Of a DNA stretch of 64,000 nt, positions 31,194-40,193 are shown in pieces (position 1 is the stretch's first letter; each line of letters starts with the position of its first letter). Below the pieces are notes generated by a model that did no database searches, was not told where the DNA came from, and was given only the letters and a program-made list of their open reading frames with translations. This stretch comes from a virus, in IMG/VR virus record IMGVR_UViG_3300031787_008043, positions 1-64,000 of that record, one strand, 5' to 3'. The position numbers and the translations under genes were made by a program.

Positions 31194-33203
31194 TTAGAAC
31201 TTTAGTGAAAGACCAGCACTGATTGATGTGCTGCTTGATGTTTCTGTTCCAAACTGTGTTGCTGAAACATTTACATTTGCTTTTCCTATGTCTTTGTTAA
31301 CGCCAATCCCTAGCTTTGTGCTACCATCAGTGTTATAAATTGCACTCAAATTTACCAATCCTACATCTACGTCAGCACCAATAGTTGCATAGCCGTAGGT
31401 TTCTTCAGAACCGGTGTTGACCAGTTTGGCTTGTATGCTTCCTATTTCGCCATACCCATCAGTTGATTTTTTGCCAACAGTATACCCTAATATTGGATGT
31501 ACAACATTTGTATTTGGACGTAGTTCAATGCTTGCCCAATTATCAGTTGCCGATGTTAATCCGTGTGCAGAAAAGTATGGACTAAAAAGTACACAGCAAG
31601 GACCAATAGTTCTACTGTACGCTAGATCAGTTGACGCAGTGTTAGCAGTACCGGTGATTGTAAATTTTTCCATTTCTTTGCCAACTGTTATACCAATTTT
31701 AGTTGTTCTTGACGCACCAGTTGAATTGTTACCTGACAACTCCGATGACATGCTAACAAGGCCGCCGCCTATTATTAAACCACTGTCAGTTGTGGTATTT
31801 ACACCTAGTGAGAAGTACTGTGTATCAGCAGTGTATCCGGTGTCTGTTTCACTGCTGATGCGTCCGGCGTTAACACCAGAACCGAATCCAATGTTATGTG
31901 CTAGATTTAGGTCTAACATTGCATTTATTTGGTCCATACGTCCTATAAATGGTAGAGGGAAAGTAATTGCTGTAGTGATGTCATTGCGTAATACTGTTGT
32001 GACTGTTGGTGTTCCATCTGTTACAACAACACTGCTGTCACTGTAAGTATCTGTAGTACGCACAAATGATGTGGTAGTTACATCAACTGGTGTTGTTGTA
32101 GTTGTTGTGGTTTCACGAGCAATTGTTTGCACGCCATCTGCTACACTGCTGTCGTGTGTTGTAATACTTGCTGTTAGCACAGGAAGTGTTGTACTCGGTG
32201 CTTCGGTTGTTGAAGTTATTGTAGCAGTTGTAGTAGAAGTAATAGTAGGTGTGCCGCCACCGCTTGCTGCATCAGTTGCACTTCCCACGTCGGTTAGTGT
32301 CCATCCAGTTGGTAACACGCCGGGTGTTCCGCCGCCAGCACCACCGTCAATTGCAGAATCTGCTGCATCAAACGCACTTGGTCCAAATATATAAGCATAA
32401 CTTGCTGTGAGAATATCGCCTGCGCTAACACTTAACCAATTCCACGAAAGACCAATTGTATCATCTGCATTACAATATAGTACGCCTGCGCCGCAAGATG
32501 CATCTGCATTTATGTATGAATCTGCTTCTGAGCTCCAACTGTTGATGCCTGCTGCTACGTTTGTATCTGTTGAATATAAACCTAGTGCATAACGTGAAAC
32601 AGTTGCTTCGCTGAATGCAACGTTAGTTGATGGGATACCTGAGTAACCTAATACGTTGTCTGTGCTTGAGCTATCGCCGGCCATACCTTGGCTATCCGGA
32701 TCGATAAATTTACCAAACCAAACACTTGATGCTGCACTACCAGCAACAATTGTTGTTGTCACATCAACAAATGATGCAGTTGTACCCAATGTAAATGTAT
32801 TTGTAACATTCCATGTTGAACTGCCAAATGCTCTATCGCCGCTCCATGTTAACGTGTTAGTACCGTCAGTTAATCCGTCTGCATCAACAAATGATGTAGA
32901 ACCGGTATTGTTGTTTGCAGCATTGACGCCGTCAACCTTAAGAGAGAATCCGTCAAACGGTGCTCCTGGTGTTAGATAATCAAAGCCAGCGTTGAATGTT
33001 CCTGTTCCAGTTGGATCGAATAGTAGGCCAGGACTGGTTCCGCCACCGCTTCCAAATGTACCGGAGTTTTTGTTTACACCAGCCTTAACCCAATTATTTT
33101 CAAGTACACCCATGCTGGATGTGCCATTAATGCTACTGGTATCAGCAAATGCTGTTGTGCTTAGTAAAAGAGCCAGCACAGTGCCCCCTATTATTCGTCT
33201 CAT
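31194..33203 (-). CDS. Large autotransporter-like outer-membrane protein, 669 aa
   Basis: Signal peptide (cleavage after AFA, ~residue 20). The first ~310 residues are Gly/Ser/Thr/Asn-rich with a beta-sandwich look; residues ~315-400 are an extreme Thr/Ser/Val-rich linker (TTTTTTTPVDVTTT); the last ~250 residues alternate polar and hydrophobic strands and end in SAGLSLKF with the C-terminal Phe of outer-membrane barrels. This fits a surface-exposed passenger plus a beta-barrel. It has two adjacent Cys (CC) in the barrel part. Located in the operon with FecR and curli-type genes. The exact family is not recognised. Confidence 0.7.
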   Translation of the reverse strand: MRRIIGGTVLALLLSTTAFADTSSINGTSSMGVLENNWVKAGVNKNSGTFGSGGGTSPGLLFDPTGTGTFNAGFDYLTPGAPFDGFSLKVDGVNAANNNTGSTSFVDADGLTDGTNTLTWSGDRAFGSSTWNVTNTFTLGTTASFVDVTTTIVAGSAASSVWFGKFIDPDSQGMAGDSSSTDNVLGYSGIPSTNVAFSEATVSRYALGLYSTDTNVAAGINSWSSEADSYINADASCGAGVLYCNADDTIGLSWNWLSVSAGDILTASYAYIFGPSAFDAADSAIDGGAGGGTPGVLPTGWTLTDVGSATDAASGGGTPTITSTTTATITSTTEAPSTTLPVLTASITTHDSSVADGVQTIARETTTTTTTPVDVTTTSFVRTTDTYSDSSVVVTDGTPTVTTVLRNDITTAITFPLPFIGRMDQINAMLDLNLAHNIGFGSGVNAGRISSETDTGYTADTQYFSLGVNTTTDSGLIIGGGLVSMSSELSGNNSTGASRTTKIGITVGKEMEKFTITGTANTASTDLAYSRTIGPCCVLFSPYFSAHGLTSATDNWASIELRPNTNVVHPILGYTVGKKSTDGYGEIGSIQAKLVNTGSEETYGYATIGADVDVGLVNLSAIYNTDGSTKLGIGVNKDIGKANVNVSATQFGTETSSSTSISAGLSLKF

Positions 33204-33231
33204 TTTTTGCCCTCCATGAGATCTTGTTATG

Positions 33232-33582
33232 TTATTTAAGTTGTAGTTCTATTCCTAAAACCACGCCTATATTAGTTTCGTCGTTGTTTTTTTCAAAACC
33301 TGGCGCAACAAAAAATCTTGCCTTTCCCATATCGTAAGTGCCTCTAGCATACGGAGTAATTGCACCAAGTTCTTCATAGCCTGTTGCTATAGTAAACTCG
33401 ATACCTGTTTTTTCAGTTGGTTCTAGTCTATAACCTCCGTAAAGACTAATCCTTTCTTCGCTGTTGTAGTATGCGCCTGCGATAAAATTATTTTCTTGTA
33501 ATCTTAAATGCGGATGTAGACTATTGTAATCTCCCTCCATTCCTAAATGACTGCTTAATGCCATTGCCCATATTAAATCCAT
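33232..33582 (-). CDS. Outer-membrane-like beta protein, 116 aa
   Basis: No classical signal peptide, but the sequence is a series of short alternating strands (FIAGAYYNSEERISLYGGYR; GIEFTIATGYEEL; ARFFVAPGFE) ending in ELQLK, like half a small beta-barrel. It sits between FecR (3 nt upstream) and the large outer-membrane protein. Either a fragment of a barrel or a small partner of the neighbours. Confidence 0.6.
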   Translation of the reverse strand: MDLIWAMALSSHLGMEGDYNSLHPHLRLQENNFIAGAYYNSEERISLYGGYRLEPTEKTGIEFTIATGYEELGAITPYARGTYDMGKARFFVAPGFEKNNDETNIGVVLGIELQLK

Positions 33583-33585
33583 TTG

Positions 33586-34680
33586 TTACTCCTGTTGATT
33601 GATATTAATTGTATTATTTCCTACACCTATCCTATATCCGTATATACTAAATCCATTTTGAACCACACCCAGTGTATACCCATATCCTTGACTTAACATT
33701 AAATCAATCATATGAGAATTTTCGCTTCTTCTAAAAATATTATTAGGCGGAACCTCGTCATAAAATATTCCTGTTTCAGGATCCAATCCTAAAAACTTTT
33801 CTTCAAAAAACGCAGTATTTTGTGTGTCTAGTTCGCTTAATAACTTTTGCATCACTTCTTTCATCACTGCTGTCAGTTGATCTACAAACACTTCGTTGAG
33901 ATATGTGTTTGTATCCAAGTCTGTTACCCATATATTTTTAATACCCTCCACAAGCGGATCCTTGTCTAATTCATCAAAAGCCAAAAAGTCTATGTCTAGT
34001 AAATCAACTGCTGGCTGTGCATCTTCTGCTGCTTCGTCATAAGGATCAACTCGTCTAACAATCAGCATACTACGAAGCATGTCTTCGGGCAGTTCTAATA
34101 TTACAGGTGGTTTAGGTACCATACCGTTATGAGCAACCACTGTGGTCTGAAAGGCTTGATTCATTATAACTATACCTTCGTCTGTTTCAACAGTTATTTC
34201 GCCAACCACGCACATGCCAGCAGTGTTGCAACTTGGCAACAGTGTAACCATACTGCCGCCGATTTCGTCTACAATCATCATAAAGTCTGTTCCACGTACA
34301 CCGATAGTTGCACTTGGTGTTTCGATATTAACATTTTGTCTGCTGTTCTTAGCAATAGCGCCACTGGCATAACGAACAGCACCTAGCGTTGCTCGCATAC
34401 TCAATTCACCAGTACCACTGTTAGGATCATACACAAACTCATCAATGACCATGCGGCTGTGTTCAGTAACATCAACACGAGTATCGTCCGCAAACTGTAA
34501 TTGCATACGACCGTTGGCAGTAGCAATTGTATCTTGCATTTCGAGTCCTACACCTTGTTCTCCGAGTATCTCTGTGGACTCACGCTTAACAATACCACTG
34601 CCATCGATGGTTGCTATTTCGCCTACATTGGCATATGCGGTATTAGCTATCAACAGCAATGGTATAATATATTTCAGCAT
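33586..34680 (-). CDS. FecR-domain periplasmic protein
   Basis: 364 aa with a signal peptide cleaved near AYA (~residue 18). Residues ~25-150 form a FecR domain: GEIATIDGSGIVKRES, LEMQDTIATANGRMQLQFADDTRVDV, LSMRATLGAVRYASG and TPSATIGVRGTDFMM, the last being the signature of the family. The remaining 200 residues are acidic and helical. FecR domains relay or scaffold signals in the periplasm and often occur beside CHASE2 cyclases in proteobacteria, as here. ATG 34680 overlaps the curlin-like stop. Confidence 0.87.
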   Translation of the reverse strand: MLKYIIPLLLIANTAYANVGEIATIDGSGIVKRESTEILGEQGVGLEMQDTIATANGRMQLQFADDTRVDVTEHSRMVIDEFVYDPNSGTGELSMRATLGAVRYASGAIAKNSRQNVNIETPSATIGVRGTDFMMIVDEIGGSMVTLLPSCNTAGMCVVGEITVETDEGIVIMNQAFQTTVVAHNGMVPKPPVILELPEDMLRSMLIVRRVDPYDEAAEDAQPAVDLLDIDFLAFDELDKDPLVEGIKNIWVTDLDTNTYLNEVFVDQLTAVMKEVMQKLLSELDTQNTAFFEEKFLGLDPETGIFYDEVPPNNIFRRSENSHMIDLMLSQGYGYTLGVVQNGFSIYGYRIGVGNNTININQQE

Positions 34681-35372
34681 TAATCAGTCTGTGTAATTGT
34701 TACAGTCCCGTCGTTGGCCGTTGATGTTACATTAACGGTCTTGTCCGTTAATCCGCTTTGTGTTATGTTGATATTATTTCCGCCACCTGTTAAATCATAG
34801 GTAATACTGTGTCCGTTTACACCGCCTGCATCATCTTGATCTATGGTAACAGTGTTGCCGCTGGCTGCTAAACTATTGTCAATGGTAAATGTAACATCAG
34901 CATTGGTTGCATCCAAGTTGGCTAAAATAACGTTGCCGTCGCCGTCGATGGTAAATTCTGCTACAAGGTTATCTGTAACTTTATTTTCACCAATATATAC
35001 GCTAAAGTCGTTGCTGTTTCCATTAACTGTAATGTCAACTGTTACAATTTCGCAGTTTGCGCCGTTTGTTATATCGCAGGTTAAATCAACTGTGTTGCTG
35101 TCCCCGTTGAATATCCAGTCACCTGTATATGTATTGCCCTTAATAGTTGCTGCTATAACGTTATAATCGCCGTTTTGTGTAATATCAAATGTCATATCAT
35201 CACCTGAAAGCAAGGCAGGTGCAGTTGTTGACAGGTCGCCGATCTTGTTGCCAGAACCGGTTTGACTAACAGTCAATGCAAGGTTGTCCCCTATTTGTTG
35301 TATGTAGATTTCGTTAGCCAAGGCCGCAGAACTAACTAGTACAAACAAGGCCCCTATTATTATTTTTTTCAT
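34680..35372 (-). CDS. Curlin-like repeat protein
   Basis: 230 aa with signal peptide (after ALA, ~residue 19). The mature part consists of imperfect Asn/Gly/Gln/Asp-rich repeats with the curlin pattern (IQQIGDN...SQTGSGN; ITQNGDYN; NGDSNTV; VNGNSNDF; DGDGNV; GGGNNINITQSG), which build beta-helical amyloid subunits such as CsgA. Acidic and without aromatic-rich regions. It should be exported through the CsgG pore encoded just upstream. One Cys pair (LTCDITNGANCE) is unusual for curlins. Confidence 0.82.
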   Translation of the reverse strand: MKKIIIGALFVLVSSAALANEIYIQQIGDNLALTVSQTGSGNKIGDLSTTAPALLSGDDMTFDITQNGDYNVIAATIKGNTYTGDWIFNGDSNTVDLTCDITNGANCEIVTVDITVNGNSNDFSVYIGENKVTDNLVAEFTIDGDGNVILANLDATNADVTFTIDNSLAASGNTVTIDQDDAGGVNGHSITYDLTGGGNNINITQSGLTDKTVNVTSTANDGTVTITQTD

Positions 35373-35384
35373 TTTTTATTGCCC

Positions 35385-36164
35385 TCATTTAAAACTCCAC
35401 AGCTCTCTACGAGCTCCTTCGTATATTAGTTCTATTATTCCTGCCTCTATTGCTGCCCTCACAGCATAGTTGGTAGGTTCGTTGACACTAAATCCACTCT
35501 CGATTTCCAGTGCCTTGGTGCTCATGTCTAAGAACTTAAATACATCTGCACCAGTTTTGTGACTAGCTATAGTTTTCTCAGTAGCCACACTTATTAGCAC
35601 TCTTCCTGTGCTAACACTTACTAAACGCATTGCAACTGTTACAGTATCTACTCTGTACTCCGATCCTGCGCCTATTCCAAAGTAACGTGCTCCGGTTCCT
35701 CCTGTTGCTACGTTACTGTCATATCCCACTATTCCGCCTTCTAGTATCAACCCTGCAAATTGCATAGGATTCAATGGATCAGGATTGTCTAAATAATTTT
35801 CTCTTGTTTGACGTATAAGTTGACGTTCTGCAATTACATTGTCCATGCCTACACGTTCTACAACTTCAAACCAACTGCCGTTGCCTACCTGCATCAGTGC
35901 ATCTATTACCCAAACTTCTGCACCTTGTGTTACTGCACTACTCAAACTGCTAAAGTTATCTGCTGGCTCTCGTTGCCCGGTTTTGTCTGTGAAACTGTAA
36001 ACACCGATAGTCATCTTAGGTCCATTTAGTGCAGGAACATTTGCAAGTTCTACACGCAAGGGATTATCTTGAATTCTCGGTTCTTCTATGATTTCACTGG
36101 CTTGTTCTTCTATCGACACACATCCAGTTAGAAATAACAATCCTACTAATGCTGCTTTAATCAA
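35385..36164 (-). CDS. csgG: CsgG-like curli secretion lipoprotein
   Basis: 259 aa, close to E. coli CsgG (277). Lipobox LFLTGC with Cys at ~15. The mature sequence follows CsgG: PALNGPKMTIGVYSFTDKTGQ, ...ALMQVGNGSWFEVVERVGMDNVIAERQLIRQTR, GLILEGGIVGYDSN, ARYFGIGAGSEYRVDTVTVAMRLVSVSTGRVL, TNYAVRAAIEAGIIELIYEG. CsgG forms the nonameric outer-membrane pore that exports curlin. Start is TTG 36164 overlapping the CsgF stop (TTGA), showing coupling. A phage copy suggests export of the curlin-like protein or reuse as a pore. Confidence 0.92.
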   Translation of the reverse strand: MIKAALVGLLFLTGCVSIEEQASEIIEEPRIQDNPLRVELANVPALNGPKMTIGVYSFTDKTGQREPADNFSSLSSAVTQGAEVWVIDALMQVGNGSWFEVVERVGMDNVIAERQLIRQTRENYLDNPDPLNPMQFAGLILEGGIVGYDSNVATGGTGARYFGIGAGSEYRVDTVTVAMRLVSVSTGRVLISVATEKTIASHKTGADVFKFLDMSTKALEIESGFSVNEPTNYAVRAAIEAGIIELIYEGARRELWSFK

Positions 36165-36625
36165 AAGTTAAACTCCCCTGCGCCAGGTATAGTAATAGTG
36201 GTTGTTCCTTCATCGCTTACAACCTCCAAAGTAATACTACCGGTAACAGTGTCTTTGCTCCAACTAATAGTACTGCCTTCTATTTCAGTTGTACCACTGG
36301 TCGGACAAGTTGCTCCTGTTTCATCAGCACAAGACTCGAACATAGCATCCACCATCTGCTTGGATAGTGTAGCATATATTCTACTTTCTATGTTGCGTAA
36401 AAATTTGTTGAGTGTTGAGTTTTCTAATTCTCGCTCTATGCGTTCTTGTTCAGCAGCAATAGCATCGTCAATATCTTTTTGTCTATTGAACCCTAGTTGT
36501 TCAATACCCAACACATGATTACTATACCCTTCACCGCTAAAACTTGGATTTTTAAATGTATGAACTAATTCTGCATTTGCAAATGTCGGTAATAGCATCA
36601 ACATGACTATCGAGATTTTTTTCAT
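36161..36625 (-). CDS. csgF: CsgF-like curli assembly factor
   Basis: 154 aa with signal peptide (cleavage after ANA, ~residue 18). The mature N-terminus LVHTFKNPSFSGEGYSNHVLG matches the CsgF segment that inserts in the CsgG pore (NPSF...). A charged helix and a C-terminal beta part follow. CsgF couples curlin secretion to nucleation at the cell surface. It is the first gene of the csgF-csgG-curlin-fecR run, with a GAGGCG ribosome site. Confidence 0.87.
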   Translation of the reverse strand: MKKISIVMLMLLPTFANAELVHTFKNPSFSGEGYSNHVLGIEQLGFNRQKDIDDAIAAEQERIERELENSTLNKFLRNIESRIYATLSKQMVDAMFESCADETGATCPTSGTTEIEGSTISWSKDTVTGSITLEVVSDEGTTTITIPGAGEFNF

Positions 36626-36723
36626 TAAGACAGCGCCTCCACTATATATTTACTGTAAGAGGCAAAAAAATTTTGTAGTCGTATTATAGATCGGGTAATA
36701 AATACCGTATAGAGGAGAATGTT

Positions 36724-36846
36724 GTGAAAGCACCTAAACCTAAATGCAAAAATTGCGGACACGAATGTCACTGTCACGAAGACTGCAAACATTGTCGTAA
36801 CGATGTTTGCCACAGGTGCGAACACGACGAGAAGGCAGTAAAATAA
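36724..36846 (+). CDS. Tiny Cys/His-rich metal-binding protein, 40 aa
   Basis: Plus-strand gene between minus-strand genes. GTG 36724 follows an excellent GAGGAGA site and an AATAAATA-type late promoter. The product has seven Cys and several His in pairs (CKNCGHECHCH, CKHC, CHRCEH) and a Lys-rich end, enough for two zinc sites. It ends just before the stop of the next minus-strand gene. Short, but the Cys/His pattern and regulatory signals argue it is real. Confidence 0.6.
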   Translation: MKAPKPKCKNCGHECHCHEDCKHCRNDVCHRCEHDEKAVK

Positions 36847-38316
36847 TTAAGTTACGCTGAAACTTAATTTGGCTTTGCCAGGATCTGTAGAACTTGCTTT
36901 ACTATAAAGTTCTATTTTACCTGTGGCCATTTCTTTATTTGGCCACAATACATCAAATGTAAGTTTGCCGTTTTTGGGTCTAGCAAAAATTTGAATAAAG
37001 TTTTTTTGCAATATTTCTCTTGCCATTGGTTCAAAATTTGGTAATGCATTATTTTTATTTACTGCTTCAATTATTGCTTTAGTAAACAAATAATGAATTA
37101 TACCTCCCGGAGTGGCTTCGAGTTTAATTCTTTCAAAGTTTGATCGTCCAACAATTTTTCTAAATTTATCAGATAATTCACTTACATCTCTCTTGTTGTA
37201 AAGGCGACTGTTAGTAAATTGTTTTATTAGTGCTAGATCTTCGGTTGTAATCGGTAAGGCTTGTCTAAACAATGGATCAATTGCATCTGGATTATATTCA
37301 AAAATTTTATTCAACCCTAGGAACGGCTGCTTTAATGCATCCGAAGATTGTAAAGTTTTGATTACATCAACTTCTACTCTATATTCGTTGCTTTTTTCTA
37401 GATTTTCAGGAATTTTTAAATTGTTTAAACTAGGTGGAGCGCCCTTGCTGCCGCCCTTGCTGCTGATTAAGATCATATTTCCGGTGTTGGCATTTTCAAA
37501 ACTACCTATGCTATCACCTAGAGCAAAGTTGCTTTGCTGTGGAAAGTTTATATAAATTCCTTCTAAGTTGTTTACACCTAAATGCTCAAACCATTGATCT
37601 CTTGTGGGAAAGTTAGCAATACCTTTAATTAAGGCTAACACACCTAGATATTCTCCTGCATAATCTCTAATTGCAGTTTGAAATTCATCAGGAACGTTGT
37701 TTAGACTTGGAAACTTTCCTGCTTGAATTTCTTTTGCCATTTCGATAATATACTTTCCGATATCAGATTGTGACAAAGTTTTATTTTGTGTTACTTCATT
37801 GAAAACCTGTGACGCAGGAAATCTCTCGTCATTAAAAATTTGACTGGGTTTAATTTGATACTTTTCTTTATCGGATACACTTTTTCCAGCGGCTAGTTTT
37901 ATTTCATCTGATTTAAACAGTGTACTAACTAGAACAGAAATTTTTCTAGCTTTAAGTTCCTGTTGTGCAGGTTGACTTGCGTTAGGAATGTTTGCGTCTG
38001 CGATCTGCATAAGTGTAATAGGAACCTGTTTTTTTAGTTCTGCTTGAACCTGTTCAGGAGCTAGGTCCTTTAGAGATTGAAGATACGCATCACTTATTTT
38101 TTGATCCGTATTTTGGACCATATAACCAACTATTTTATCTTGTCTAGAAGACACTTGCTGTCCTGGCAAAGGCATCAACGAGCCCTTTTCGCCCGACTTT
38201 CCTACTGGAAATTTGTGATTTGGATCTTTGAGTAATTGGTTTACCGCTGGAAGGTATTTGTCGTCGGTGGGTTTTCCCAGTAGGCCTTCAACTAATTTAA
38301 AATCACTATAACGCAT
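36847..38316 (-). CDS. Unknown large protein, 489 aa
   Basis: Soluble, no signal peptide. Begins MRYSDFKLVEG, a start style shared with the virion-region proteins at 60664 (MQLREFAKP) and 62147 (MRADEFIKE). Mostly helical with a Lys/Gln-rich N-terminal third, and a beta-rich C-terminus (KLTFDVLWPNKEMATGKIELYSKA). No family recognised; a structural or ejected virion protein is one possibility. Confidence 0.72.
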   Translation of the reverse strand: MRYSDFKLVEGLLGKPTDDKYLPAVNQLLKDPNHKFPVGKSGEKGSLMPLPGQQVSSRQDKIVGYMVQNTDQKISDAYLQSLKDLAPEQVQAELKKQVPITLMQIADANIPNASQPAQQELKARKISVLVSTLFKSDEIKLAAGKSVSDKEKYQIKPSQIFNDERFPASQVFNEVTQNKTLSQSDIGKYIIEMAKEIQAGKFPSLNNVPDEFQTAIRDYAGEYLGVLALIKGIANFPTRDQWFEHLGVNNLEGIYINFPQQSNFALGDSIGSFENANTGNMILISSKGGSKGAPPSLNNLKIPENLEKSNEYRVEVDVIKTLQSSDALKQPFLGLNKIFEYNPDAIDPLFRQALPITTEDLALIKQFTNSRLYNKRDVSELSDKFRKIVGRSNFERIKLEATPGGIIHYLFTKAIIEAVNKNNALPNFEPMAREILQKNFIQIFARPKNGKLTFDVLWPNKEMATGKIELYSKASSTDPGKAKLSFSVT

Positions 38317-38340
38317 AAATTTATTTCCTATTTAGTATAT

Positions 38341-39024
38341 TTATTCAATGTCTGGAAACAAACATTCTTGTACGAATGCTCTTACATCTTCTTCGTTGAG
38401 CCCTAATGCTGTCATAGTACGTGGTGTATGTGGATTTTGTTTTTGATAATATGCATAGCGATTTTGTGCAGTCTTACCCAATTCTGCTGTGCAAGTGCCT
38501 GCATACTTTTGTATTTCAGTACCGTAATCTTCTAGATTAGCCCACGACAATTGTAGAAGTTTAAGCAGTTCTTCTTCGGTGTTAACATTGCCCACTGCCA
38601 ACATGTGTTTGCTAAAAATTGCCTGCGCCCATTCAGGTAACTCGCGTTCTTTCTTCCAAGAGTGATCTTTTAGAACATCACCAAACTGTTCAATCATAGC
38701 ATGGTTGTTGTCGACAGTAGGAGATAGATCGTGAAAGAATCCAGTGACTTTGTTTTTGCCTGCAATTACATCAAGCCCGTAGATTGGTCCAGAATTGTCC
38801 AGGTGTGGAAAAATACAAAAGTGCATCATCCAGAGACCTTTTGTTTCTCTGGCATCGACTACATCTAGATGTATGCGTCTTGCCCAGCCACTTTCCCAAA
38901 CAAGATTGATCCAGCCGGGTTGATTGAATCTGTCCATCCCAGGTTCATTAACACGTTCTGCGACTGAGTCTAAGTTATCAACAACTTCTTCTTGCCAGTC
39001 AATTAAGTAATTCCATACTGTCAT
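38341..39024 (-). CDS. Ferredoxin-dependent bilin reductase (PcyX/PebS-type)
   Basis: 227 aa from ATG 39024 (GGGA site). The HY2/FDBR signature covers residues ~35-110: WINLVWESGWARRIHLDVVDARETKGLWMMHF..., then FPHLDNSGPIYGLDVIAG with the catalytic-type Asp, and GFFHDLSP. Members reduce biliverdin to phycobilins using ferredoxin. Phage versions such as PebS and PcyX make phycoerythrobilin in four electrons; which product forms here cannot be told. A heme oxygenase that would supply biliverdin is encoded one gene upstream (40186). Confidence 0.85.
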   Translation of the reverse strand: MTVWNYLIDWQEEVVDNLDSVAERVNEPGMDRFNQPGWINLVWESGWARRIHLDVVDARETKGLWMMHFCIFPHLDNSGPIYGLDVIAGKNKVTGFFHDLSPTVDNNHAMIEQFGDVLKDHSWKKERELPEWAQAIFSKHMLAVGNVNTEEELLKLLQLSWANLEDYGTEIQKYAGTCTAELGKTAQNRYAYYQKQNPHTPRTMTALGLNEEDVRAFVQECLFPDIE

Positions 39025-40193
39025 CTGATATCCCAATAATAATAAATTATACTTTTTTTTCCGTTTACAACGTCTTCTACAGTAGATACCTCAGCATCGG
39101 CCCCGAAGACATGGCCGAAGTGAAAAAGATCATAAAGTAGAATGTCACAAATTTTATCCCCGTCATTGAATTTTAATTTTTTAATTAGTTGTTTTTGCTC
39201 ATTTACAACACTATTAAATAAAACATTGTAATTGTGATTTACATCGTCGTTTATTCTCTCAAAATCTAAATTTTTCCAGTTTTCTCTTATATGACAAATG
39301 TTTTTAAATGCTGCTTCGAATCGATGTTCGTTGGAAGTTATGTTGTCATAATTTATTGGAAAACAATATTCAAATGTTTTAAATCCTTGAGATCTTAAGT
39401 GTTCTTCTGATCCGGGTTGACCAAACAATATAAACGGATGTCTATTTATTATGGCTCTATATGTTTTTTCAGTAATCCATAAGACAGATCTGTTTGCTCC
39501 TGTTTCGGAAATTAGTGACCATGAAGTATCCGAATATAGATTCTGACTGTAGGGAAATCCATCATAACTAAAAAGATTTCCGTACTGTGAAACTTTGATG
39601 TTGTCTGGATTTCTTGAAGCAGAAGAAACAAAGTGTTGCAATTCGCCATTGTTGATATTTAAAAATCTCTTAATATCTACTGCATATTCTTTATAATAAA
39701 AGAAACTCCATTCCATGTCAATTTCATTTAACAAGTTATTATCTAATAAAAATTTTAATGGTATTAGTCTTTGAGGCTTATGCGCTTTTCCTGTAAGTAA
39801 CAATCCTCTAAACTTGGATTTATCCCATTTTTTTGCTGTTTGTTGATTGTTGATGGTTGTTGCATGTACTGTCTTGCTTTGGAAAAAATTGTATTTTATA
39901 ATATTTTTTGGAAGATCATCTTGATCATCTGCACATACACTATATAAAATAAAAAAATCTACATTGTAATTTTTGAGTTTGTTTTTAAAAAAGTTGTGTA
40001 AAAAGTTTAAATCTTTAACAAATGTTATTTCCCACATATGATTTAAAACAAATACAATTTGTTCATTTATTCCACGAGACTTTATGTTTTTTAAAAATAT
40101 TTGCATGTCAGAAAAGCATTCTTCATATTGTGGTGCATCATCCATTACATCACTAAAGTACGGTAATCTAACATGAACAAAAAGTTTACTCAT
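39021..40193 (-). CDS. Probable glycosyltransferase-like protein, 390 aa
   Basis: Markedly more AT-rich than its neighbours and inserted between the heme oxygenase and bilin reductase genes, overlapping both (by 8 and 4 nt). The segment WITEKTYRAIINRHPFILFGQPGSEEHLRSQGFKTF (written here only as WITEKTYRAI...GFKTF) resembles the nucleotide-sugar site region of glycosyltransferases of the fucosyltransferase-like group. Many Asn, Lys, Phe and Tyr residues. The function is uncertain; its codon bias suggests separate acquisition. Confidence 0.55.
   Translation of the reverse strand: MSKLFVHVRLPYFSDVMDDAPQYEECFSDMQIFLKNIKSRGINEQIVFVLNHMWEITFVKDLNFLHNFFKNKLKNYNVDFFILYSVCADDQDDLPKNIIKYNFFQSKTVHATTINNQQTAKKWDKSKFRGLLLTGKAHKPQRLIPLKFLLDNNLLNEIDMEWSFFYYKEYAVDIKRFLNINNGELQHFVSSASRNPDNIKVSQYGNLFSYDGFPYSQNLYSDTSWSLISETGANRSVLWITEKTYRAIINRHPFILFGQPGSEEHLRSQGFKTFEYCFPINYDNITSNEHRFEAAFKNICHIRENWKNLDFERINDDVNHNYNVLFNSVVNEQKQLIKKLKFNDGDKICDILLYDLFHFGHVFGADAEVSTVEDVVNGKKSIIYYYWDIR

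Noticed and set aside
31414-33219. Several plus-strand frames antisense to the large outer-membrane protein
   Set aside because: Ser/Thr/Val-rich repeats on the minus strand create open antisense frames; the minus-strand protein has a signal peptide and barrel end.
34680-35372. Curlin-like gene as a plain tail-fibre or Asn-rich protein
   Set aside because: Signal peptide, Gln/Asn/Gly repeat pattern and direct linkage to csgG and csgF favour a curlin-like secreted subunit.
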